A DNA stretch of 21,554 nt, from positions 1 to 21,554 of the forward strand of contig JAFUXW010000189.1 of the NCBI GenBank assembly GCA_017477035.1. The letters run 5' to 3'. This document shows, piece after piece, positions 7,615 to 14,615 of the stretch (positions within the stretch are counted from its first letter, which is position 1; every line of letters starts with the position of its first letter). The notes below the pieces were generated by a model. It did no database searches. It was not told the origin of the DNA and worked only from the letters and a program-made list of their open reading frames with translations. Source of the stretch: Alphaproteobacteria bacterium. Lineage in GTDB: Bacteria; Pseudomonadota; Alphaproteobacteria; RF32; CAG-239. The position numbers were made by a program, and so were the translations under genes.

Positions 7615-8244
7615 ATGGATATAGAGAAAGAATTTTTGCAATACGGTGTTTCACGTGAAACATTTAATAAAACAGAACAATTTGCAGAATTGTTAAGAGA
7701 ATGGAACCAAAAAATGAATTTGGTTAGCCATAATTCTCTGGACTTGCTGTGGGAAAGACATATTTTGGATTCTGTTCAATTGATTGATTATATACCTGTG
7801 CAAACAAAAAGAATCCTGGATATTGGTAGCGGAGCTGGTTTTCCGGCGCTTGTGTTGGCTATTTTGCTTCAAGAAAGAAGTCCGGAAACAGAAATTATAA
7901 TGGTTGAAAGTATTCATAAAAAAACAGTGTATTTAAAAGATGTATGTAATAAACTGGGTTTATCAAATGTAAAAATAGCAAATTGTCGAGTTGAAGAAGG
8001 AGATTTTCCTAAGCCGGATGTGATTACAGCACGAGCAGTTGCTTCGTTGGATATATTGTGCGGGTATGTTTATAAAATAGGCGGAAGTAACGTTGAATCA
8101 TTGTTTTTAAAAGGTAAAAGTTACAAAGAAGAAGTTTCTGTTGCTTGCAAACAATGGTTGTTTGATACGAAAGTAATTCCAAATAAATACAGCGACGAAG
8201 GTGTAATCCTTAAATTAAGCAAATTAAGGAAGAAACAAAAATGA
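7615..8244 (+). CDS. rsmG: 16S rRNA (guanine(527)-N(7))-methyltransferase RsmG (GidB)
   Basis: RsmG methylates N7 of G527 in 16S rRNA using S-adenosylmethionine. The SAM-binding loop DIGSGAGFP starts at residue 69. Other family marks are YGVSRETF near the N-terminus, WNQKMNLVS, WERHILDS, ITARAVASL and LFLKGKSY. Length, 209 aa, is typical. The ATG follows a GAGGA site by about six bases. A perfect parS lies in codons 11-16. The last four bases overlap the start of parA (ATGA-type overlap), so the two are translationally coupled. This gidB-parA-parB order is standard near bacterial origins. Confidence 0.96.
   Translation: MDIEKEFLQYGVSRETFNKTEQFAELLREWNQKMNLVSHNSLDLLWERHILDSVQLIDYIPVQTKRILDIGSGAGFPALVLAILLQERSPETEIIMVESIHKKTVYLKDVCNKLGLSNVKIANCRVEEGDFPKPDVITARAVASLDILCGYVYKIGGSNVESLFLKGKSYKEEVSVACKQWLFDTKVIPNKYSDEGVILKLSKLRKKQK
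7647..7662 (+). promoter_or_regulatory. parS: Perfect parS centromere site at the start of rsmG
   Basis: A second exact copy of TGTTTCACGTGAAACA, read as Val-Ser-Arg-Glu-Thr in RsmG. It lies 1,298 bp from the mnmG copy and about 0.6 kb before parA. The VSRET peptide at the RsmG N-terminus, and the parS it encodes, recur in other alphaproteobacteria as I recall them. Confidence 0.95.
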
Positions 8245-9008
8245 AGATAATATCAGTTGCAAATCGTAAAGGTGGTGTCGGGAAAACGACTACAACAATA
8301 AATATAGCTACAGCGCTTTCTGCGATTGATAAAAAAGTGTTGGTTATTGATTTTGATCCGCAAGGAAATGCTACAACCTCTCTTGGTATAGAAAAAAGCA
8401 AGGGTCAAAAATCTTCTTATGATGTGCTGATTGGTCGGATAAAAGTTAACGATGCGATTATCCATACCGAAATACCGCGTTTTGATATAATCCCATCTTC
8501 GCCGGATTTGGCTGCGGCAGAAGTGGAGTTAGTAGATTTGAAAAAACGGGAATTCTTTTTGAAACAAGCTTTACAGCTTTTAGGTAATAACTATGATTAT
8601 GTTTTAATTGATTGCCCGCCTTCTCTGAATTTGATAACGATTAATGCATTGGTGTGTTCTCGTTCAGTAATTGTTCCTCTGCAATGTGAATTTTTAGCGT
8701 TGGAAGGATTGGCTGATTTAATGAAAAATATAAATGCCATAAAACGCAACTTTAATCCTGAGCTTTGCCTACAGGGTATTGTTTTAACAATGTATAGCCG
8801 ACAGAATAATTTAAGCAAAATGATTGAAAGTGATGTCCGCAAATATTTTGGAGATAAAGTTTATAATACAGTTATTCCGCGTTGTGTGCGAGTAGCGGAA
8901 GCGCCTTCTTTTGGGAAACCGATTTTGATATATGATTTCAAAAGTAGCGGAGCCCAAGCGTACATCAATCTGGCAAAAGAATTCTTAAAACGTGAAAAGG
9001 AGTTATAA
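8241..9008 (+). CDS. parA: Chromosome partitioning ATPase ParA (Soj)
   Basis: ParA binds DNA non-specifically as an ATP dimer and, with ParB stimulating its hydrolysis, drives origin segregation. The deviant Walker A motif KGGVGKTTT begins at residue 10, with Walker A' DFDPQGNATTSLG and Walker B LIDCPPSLN. Length, 255 aa, fits the short chromosomal class that lacks an N-terminal DNA-binding domain, unlike many plasmid ParAs. It overlaps rsmG by 4 bp and its stop directly abuts the parB ATG. Confidence 0.97.
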   Translation: MKIISVANRKGGVGKTTTTINIATALSAIDKKVLVIDFDPQGNATTSLGIEKSKGQKSSYDVLIGRIKVNDAIIHTEIPRFDIIPSSPDLAAAEVELVDLKKREFFLKQALQLLGNNYDYVLIDCPPSLNLITINALVCSRSVIVPLQCEFLALEGLADLMKNINAIKRNFNPELCLQGIVLTMYSRQNNLSKMIESDVRKYFGDKVYNTVIPRCVRVAEAPSFGKPILIYDFKSSGAQAYINLAKEFLKREKEL

Positions 9009-9902
9009 ATGAGCGTGAATAAAAAATATGGTTTAGGTCGTGGTATAGATTCATTGTTAAGTGATGATGAAATTAATATTGATGATATTGGTAAAGATGT
9101 GGACAGTTTTATTAATAACACTGTATTTAAAGATGAAAATATCGGGGATATAGAGGTTGCCGATATTGAACCATGTCCTTTTCAGCCTCGCACTGTTTTT
9201 GACGATGAAGCTTTGCAATCATTGAGTGAATCTATAAAGGAAAAAGGTGTTTTGCAACCTCTTTTATTGCGCCGAAAAGGCGAAAAATACGAAATAATAG
9301 CCGGAGAGCGCAGATGGAGAGCTGCAATCATCGCCGGTTTGAACAGCGTTCCGGCAATGGTTAAAGAATTGAGTGATGAAGAAACATTGGAAATAGCTTT
9401 AATCGAAAATCTGCAACGTGAAAATCTTTCGCCGATAGAAGAGGCTGAAGGATTTAGCAAATTAATGAAACAATATAATCATACTCAGGAAATATTAGCA
9501 AAAGTTATTGGAAAATCACGCAGTTATATAGCAAATTCTTTAAGATTACTTAATTTACCGCAAGAAGTTCAAGATTTTATAAAAAGCGGAAAGTTAAGTG
9601 TTGGACAAGCAAGAGTTTTGATAGGAAATCCTCAAGCTGCAGATTTAGCAAAAGAAATTATTGAAAAAGGATTGAGTGTTCGTCAGGTTGAACAGATGAT
9701 GACACAGAAATCTAAAATATCTTCTTCAAAAATTGCAAAAGATTTAGATGCCGATTTGCAGAAAATTATATCTGATTTGGAGCGTAAATTAGATATAAAA
9801 GTTAAAATTAATGCTGGTAAAAACGGAAAAGGTAGTGTAACATTAAAATACAACAATCCGGCGGAGTTGAGCTCTATTCTGGATTTATTGGAACAACGAT
9901 AA
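9009..9902 (+). CDS. parB: Chromosome partitioning protein ParB (Spo0J)
   Basis: ParB binds parS and forms CTP-dependent sliding clamps. The N-terminus KKYGLGRGIDSLL is the ParA-interacting segment. The CTP-binding motif GERRWRAA is at 99-106, followed by ENLQRENLSPIEEAEGF. The helix-turn-helix (QEILAKVIGKSRSYIANSLRLL) reads parS. A C-terminal dimerisation segment ends at LLEQR. Length is 297 aa. It starts immediately after parA with AAGGAG in the parA 3' end. The cognate parS sites lie upstream in rsmG and mnmG and, with one mismatch, in mnmE. Confidence 0.97.
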   Translation: MSVNKKYGLGRGIDSLLSDDEINIDDIGKDVDSFINNTVFKDENIGDIEVADIEPCPFQPRTVFDDEALQSLSESIKEKGVLQPLLLRRKGEKYEIIAGERRWRAAIIAGLNSVPAMVKELSDEETLEIALIENLQRENLSPIEEAEGFSKLMKQYNHTQEILAKVIGKSRSYIANSLRLLNLPQEVQDFIKSGKLSVGQARVLIGNPQAADLAKEIIEKGLSVRQVEQMMTQKSKISSSKIAKDLDADLQKIISDLERKLDIKVKINAGKNGKGSVTLKYNNPAELSSILDLLEQR

Positions 9903-9914
9903 GGAGAACTTAAA

Positions 9915-10157
9915 ATGGCAACAATCTTAGAAATGATGTTAGAAAATTGTAAAAAAGCCGGATACTATCCGACAGAAAATATTCAAAAAATTGCAAACGC
10001 AAAAAATATGATGTTTGGCGAAGGCGAGTGGCGTCGCTGTCCTTGTGATGGCCAAAATGAAAAGAGATATTGCATATCTGAATTGTGTCGCAGTGATATA
10101 GAACGCGATGGTATTTGTCATTGTCGTTGCTATAGAAAAACCGGAAGCGGTAAATAA
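9915..10157 (+). CDS. Small ferredoxin-thioredoxin reductase catalytic-subunit-like Fe-S protein
   Basis: This 80-aa protein has seven cysteines in its second half: C42-P-C44, C53-x4-C58, and C68-H-C70-R-C72. CPC followed by a cysteine pair and CHC is the signature of the ferredoxin-thioredoxin reductase catalytic (beta) subunit. There, one Cys of the first CPC and the last of CHC form the redox disulfide beside a [4Fe-4S] cluster. Here the middle CPC is replaced by C-x4-C, as in short bacterial relatives, so cluster ligation may differ. No variable (alpha) subunit, thioredoxin or ferredoxin gene is nearby. A strong AAGGAG precedes the ATG, and the gene sits 12 bp after parB and 24 bp before dnaE in the same direction. 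A role in reducing a disulfide with ferredoxin electrons, suggesting anaerobic metabolism, is inference. Confidence 0.7.
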   Translation: MATILEMMLENCKKAGYYPTENIQKIANAKNMMFGEGEWRRCPCDGQNEKRYCISELCRSDIERDGICHCRCYRKTGSGK

Positions 10158-10181
10158 AATATATTGGAAATGGGATAATAT

Positions 10182-13100
10182 ATGCAGGATCCTAAATTTA
10201 TACATTTAAGGGTGCATAGTGCGTATTCTTTGGCATTGGGTGCAGTTCCGGTGCCAAAACTTATGCATAAATTGCATGAAATGGGTGTTCCTGCATGCGC
10301 AATAACCGATCGTGGCAATATGTTCGGAGCAAAGTGTTTTTCACATTATGCTGAAGATGAAGGGATAAAACCTATCATAGGTGCGGAACTGAATCTGCAT
10401 AATGACGATTCTGAGGTGCTGGCTATTTCCAAAGGCAGAGAACTTGAGCCGAACAGAATAATTTTGCTTGTGAAAAACGAAGATGGCTACAAATCAATTA
10501 TGAAGTTGTTTCATCGATATTATTTGGATAATATGGAAAACAGCACGTATCCGCAGATTACAATGAATGACTTACGTCAATTCGGTGAAGGACTGATTTG
10601 TCTTACCGGAGGATACGAAGGACCTTTGGGTAATCTTATTTTGCAGAACAGAAAAAGCGATGCTGAAAAAAAACTTTTAGAATTGAAAGAAATATTTGGT
10701 GACTGCCTATATATGGAAATATCACGCGTTGGTTATGAGGGTGAAAAAAACACCGAAAATGATTTCATTGACCTTGCATATAAACATAATGTTCCTTTGG
10801 TTGCTACGAATGACGTATTTTTCTTTGATAAGAGTATGTATGAGGCACACGACGCTTTGGTTTGTATAGCCGAAGGAGAATATGTGGCAAATGAAAATCG
10901 TCGAAAGTATCTTCCTGAAAATTATTTGCGAACAGAAGATGAAATGGTCGAATTGTTTAAGGATATACCGGAGGCAATTGAAAATACAGTATTAATCGCA
11001 AAAAGATGCAATTTTATTTCTAAAAAAATAGATGCACTGTTACCTATTTTTATATGCCCTGAAGGCAAGACCCAAGACGAATTTATTACAGAAGAAGCAT
11101 ATAAAGGTTTGCACGAGCGTATGGTGGCACAAGTATATACAAAAGATATGTCTTATGATGAGCGCTCAGAAGTAGATGCAGAGTATTATAATCGCTTGGA
11201 ATACGAATTAAGTGTAATCAAAAAAATGGGATTCCCCGGATATTTTTTGATAGTGTCTGATTTTATACGTTGGTCAAAAACTCATGGGGTGGCAATCGGT
11301 CCCGGTAGAGGTTCCGGAGCCGGATCAATTGTGGCCTGGGCTCTGAAAATCACCGACTTGGATCCGATTCGACTAAATTTGCTGTTTGAACGTTTTCTTA
11401 ATCCTGAACGCGTAAATATGCCTGATTTTGATGTTGATTTGTGTCAGGAAAATCGGCATAAAACAATAGAATACGTGCAAAAAAAATATGGATACGACCA
11501 TGTGGCACAAATAATAACCTATGGTAAACTTCAATCAAAATTGGTAATAAGAGATGTGGCTCGAGTTACGGGAATGTCTTTTAGTCAGGGAGATAAAATT
11601 GCAAAACTTATACCGATGGGGCAAGGCGGTAAAAATCCTACTTTAACGGAAGCTTTGGAGCAAGTTCCGGAATTGCGTGAAATGCGCCGTAATGACCCGC
11701 AAGTAAATAAATTATTTGAAATAGCGATTCAATTGGAAGGGTTGTATCGAAATTCTGGTATGCACGCAGCAGGTGTGGTTATCGGTGATAGGCCGCTTGA
11801 TCAATTGGTTCCGCTATATAAAGATCCTCGAGCAGAAATGCCGGTAACTCAATATGATATGAAATATGTTGAGGAAACAGGATTGATTAAATTCGACTTT
11901 CTCGGTTTGAAAACGCTGACAGTGATAAATAGAGCCGTAGAATGGGTGAAGAAAATACATGGTATTGATCTTAAAATGGATGAATTACCTTTGGATGATA
12001 AGCTAACTTATGAATTAATGCAATGTGGAGATACCAGTGCGGTATTTCAATTTGAATCCGGCGGAATGCGAGAGGTAATGAAACAAATTAAGCCGGACCG
12101 GTTTGAAGATTTGATAGCTATTATTTCTCTTTATCGTCCCGGACCTATGGATAATATACCGCTGTTTATTAATAGAAAGCACGGGGTGGAAAAAATAGAA
12201 TATTTGCATCCGGATTTAGCACCGATTCTTGATGAAACATATGGGATTATGGTGTATCAGGAACAGGTTATGAAAATTGCTCAGGTTCTTGGTGGGTATA
12301 CACTGGGTGGTGCTGATAAACTTCGCAAGGTAATGGGGAAAAAATTGCACGACCAAATACCTCAACAGCGTGAAATGTTTACTAAAGGAGCAATGTCCCG
12401 CGGAATAGATGAAGAAGTTGCCAAAACAATTTTTGATCAGATGGAAAAATTTGCTTCATACGGTTTTAATAAATCTCACGCAGCAGCATATTCTCTTATA
12501 TCTTATCAAACAGCGTATTTAAAAGCTCACTATCCGGTGGAATTTATGTGTGCTATTATGGATTTTGATATAGCCAATACTGATAAAATTTCATTTTATG
12601 TTGATGAAGTTCGGCGTATGGGAATCAAAGTTTTAGTACCGGATATAAATTATTCAGATGCCTTATTTAAAGTTGAAGATGGAAATATTCGTTTTGCTTT
12701 AACCGGTATAAAAGGAGTTGGCGAGGCCAGTATGAGAGCGCTGACAGAGGAAAGAGAGCGCAACGGAAAATTTAAAAGCATATCTGATTTTATTCATCGT
12801 GTAGATATTAAACAAATGAACCGCAAACAACTGGAAGCTTTAATCAAGGCTGGCGCGTTTGATTGCCTTGATGCTAATCGTAATAAGTTAAATTCAAATA
12901 TAGAGCAGATTTTGAACCATATGTCGGCATCTTGCGAATTGAAGAACAGTGCTCAGTCTTCATTATTTGGGGTTCAAGAACTGGAAGCTGAAGTGAAGTT
13001 AAAAGACTATCCGGATTGGCCGGATTTGGAGCGTTTACAGCAAGAAGCTGATGCTATAGGTTTCTACCTTTCTGCTCATCCTTTGAGCGTATACTCGGGA

Positions 13101-13655
13101 AGCGTTGACAGATTGGGAATTAAAACTTATACAGAGGCGACCAGAGCTATCAAGAAAGGCGACTCTATTGTTGCCAATTTAGCAGGTTGTGTGCAATCGG
13201 TTACCAAAAAGATAAGTAAGAAAAATAAACCCTTTGCCATAGTTAAGTTATCAGATTCGTCATCTTCTTACGAAGGGTTGGTTTTTGGCGATGTGTATAC
13301 TCAATGTTTACCTGCTCTGCAAAGTGGACTGCCTTTATATATACAGGCAAAAATAGAGAAATCAGATGATGACTTACCTCCAAAAATGATTTTCAATGTT
13401 GTAAGAACTTTGGATGCGGAAATTACTGAAAATTCTAAAGGCTTGATTATAGAGGTGAATAATATTTCTGCAGTTCGTCCGATTAGAGAAGCTTTATCAA
13501 CAGAGCATTACGGAAATTATAAAATATATATAAAACCGGAATTAGCAGATTGGGATATTCGTATACAATTGAAAAACGGCTATGCGCTGGATAATGGTAC
13601 TTTGTTAACATCTTTACGCAGTATTGCCGGCGTAACAACTGTAAAGGAGTTATAA
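10182..13655 (+). CDS. dnaE: DNA polymerase III alpha subunit DnaE
   Basis: DnaE is the replicative polymerase. At 1157 aa it matches the usual length of about 1160. The N-terminal PHP domain begins HLRVHSAYSLALGA, with Ala where E. coli has Asp, as in other alphaproteobacteria I recall. The Asp pair sits in MPDFDVDLCQENR (PDFDVD at 414-419), and the third catalytic Asp is D572 in KFDFLGLKTLT. GPGRGSGAGSIVAWAL and ISLYRPGPMDNIP are further polymerase marks. The C-terminal part carries the helix-hairpin-helix (IKGVGEASMRAL) and the OB-fold region (AGCVQSVTKKISKKNKPFAIVKLSD). It starts 24 bp after the small Fe-S gene with only a weak ribosome binding site, and ends one base before the next ATG. 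Confidence 0.97.
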   Translation: MQDPKFIHLRVHSAYSLALGAVPVPKLMHKLHEMGVPACAITDRGNMFGAKCFSHYAEDEGIKPIIGAELNLHNDDSEVLAISKGRELEPNRIILLVKNEDGYKSIMKLFHRYYLDNMENSTYPQITMNDLRQFGEGLICLTGGYEGPLGNLILQNRKSDAEKKLLELKEIFGDCLYMEISRVGYEGEKNTENDFIDLAYKHNVPLVATNDVFFFDKSMYEAHDALVCIAEGEYVANENRRKYLPENYLRTEDEMVELFKDIPEAIENTVLIAKRCNFISKKIDALLPIFICPEGKTQDEFITEEAYKGLHERMVAQVYTKDMSYDERSEVDAEYYNRLEYELSVIKKMGFPGYFLIVSDFIRWSKTHGVAIGPGRGSGAGSIVAWALKITDLDPIRLNLLFERFLNPERVNMPDFDVDLCQENRHKTIEYVQKKYGYDHVAQIITYGKLQSKLVIRDVARVTGMSFSQGDKIAKLIPMGQGGKNPTLTEALEQVPELREMRRNDPQVNKLFEIAIQLEGLYRNSGMHAAGVVIGDRPLDQLVPLYKDPRAEMPVTQYDMKYVEETGLIKFDFLGLKTLTVINRAVEWVKKIHGIDLKMDELPLDDKLTYELMQCGDTSAVFQFESGGMREVMKQIKPDRFEDLIAIISLYRPGPMDNIPLFINRKHGVEKIEYLHPDLAPILDETYGIMVYQEQVMKIAQVLGGYTLGGADKLRKVMGKKLHDQIPQQREMFTKGAMSRGIDEEVAKTIFDQMEKFASYGFNKSHAAAYSLISYQTAYLKAHYPVEFMCAIMDFDIANTDKISFYVDEVRRMGIKVLVPDINYSDALFKVEDGNIRFALTGIKGVGEASMRALTEERERNGKFKSISDFIHRVDIKQMNRKQLEALIKAGAFDCLDANRNKLNSNIEQILNHMSASCELKNSAQSSLFGVQELEAEVKLKDYPDWPDLERLQQEADAIGFYLSAHPLSVYSGSVDRLGIKTYTEATRAIKKGDSIVANLAGCVQSVTKKISKKNKPFAIVKLSDSSSSYEGLVFGDVYTQCLPALQSGLPLYIQAKIEKSDDDLPPKMIFNVVRTLDAEITENSKGLIIEVNNISAVRPIREALSTEHYGNYKIYIKPELADWDIRIQLKNGYALDNGTLLTSLRSIAGVTTVKEL

Positions 13656-13656
13656 G

Positions 13657-14571
13657 ATGGAAAAATCGACAAATAAAAATAAATATACATTATTGCTAAC
13701 ATTTGGACGTTTTATAAGTCTTATATACAAATCTCTTGATGCGTGGAAAATTATGATTGTATATGGTGCAATCATAACGCTATTATATTATATCTTATCT
13801 TCCGGACAGCTTTTATGCAATAAAAATAATCTCCAGTGTTATTTGCGATTTCAATTATTTACGGTAGCTTTTATGGCATTTGTTTGTATGTGCTATATTG
13901 TTGATTTTTACCAAAATATATTTAAGAACGGTGTATTTAAATATTCTTCAATTGTGATGTTTGATAAAATTAAAATTAAGTCTGTTTTGTTTTTGACGGC
14001 TTATGTCTTGAGTTTTGTTGTTTCGGCGTTTGTTGCCAAATACATCGTATTTAAACCTGCTAATCCGGATTGGAGAATTGAATTCATATATTTTGTGCTA
14101 TTATTTATATTTTGTATGCTCCCTATTTTGGCGATGCGTTTTTCTGTTATTGTGGCTTTTTATTTTAATGAGCAAAAATTACCGCCTATTAGATATTTAT
14201 ACCAGAAAACATCGGGGCGTTCATATATAGGTATTATAGGATTTTTGCTGACAATATTGATTATGGCTGTTTTTAATATGCAAACATACGGCTATGTAAT
14301 GCATTTTACAGAAAAATATCCTTCATCTGTGAGCGTTGAAGTCCTGTCTACATTTTTTGATATTTTAGTTAAATTGCTTACATTCAATGTGATTTTTTGT
14401 TTTTTTGAAGCGCAGCGTCAATTAATGTTAGATGACGAAGATTCTTTTTGTGATAATGCTGTCAATAAATCAACTCCAGAATTTGTTGAAATGCAAGATA
14501 ATAAGGATATTGAAACATCCGGTAAAAAGCGAAAGAAACATAAAAAAATTAGTTACAAAAGGAAAAAATAA
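13657..14571 (+). CDS. Polytopic membrane protein of unknown function
   Basis: The ATG lies one base after the dnaE stop, with AAGGAG inside the dnaE end, so it is co-translated with dnaE. Six or so hydrophobic segments are visible in its 304 residues, at roughly 30-50, 66-90, 108-130, 143-170, 188-207 and 228-249. It ends in a cytoplasmic-looking acidic stretch followed by a strongly basic tail (GKKRKKHKKISYKRKK). There is no signal peptide cut site and no motif I recognise. The architecture suggests an inner-membrane protein, possibly transport or envelope related, but no function can be assigned. It is the last gene of the + strand unit and converges with the coupling-protein operon. Confidence 0.7.
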   Translation: MEKSTNKNKYTLLLTFGRFISLIYKSLDAWKIMIVYGAIITLLYYILSSGQLLCNKNNLQCYLRFQLFTVAFMAFVCMCYIVDFYQNIFKNGVFKYSSIVMFDKIKIKSVLFLTAYVLSFVVSAFVAKYIVFKPANPDWRIEFIYFVLLFIFCMLPILAMRFSVIVAFYFNEQKLPPIRYLYQKTSGRSYIGIIGFLLTILIMAVFNMQTYGYVMHFTEKYPSSVSVEVLSTFFDILVKLLTFNVIFCFFEAQRQLMLDDEDSFCDNAVNKSTPEFVEMQDNKDIETSGKKRKKHKKISYKRKK

Positions 14572-14602
14572 AAAAAGAACCTTGCATTAATGCAAGATCC
14601 TT
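14563..14602 (-). terminator. Rho-independent terminator of the coupling-protein operon
   Basis: Read on the - strand, a 12-bp stem (14602-14591 with 14586-14575) around a TTAA loop is followed by a run of T from the A-rich end of the + strand gene. The core CTTGCA/TGCAAG is perfect. Two outer positions pair as G-U in the - strand transcript but would be A-C mismatches in the + strand one. There is also no T-run on the + side. So the terminator is tuned to the leftward operon. It overlaps the stop codon region of the gene ending at 14571. Confidence 0.8.
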
Positions 14603-14615
14603 AAGATATTAATAA

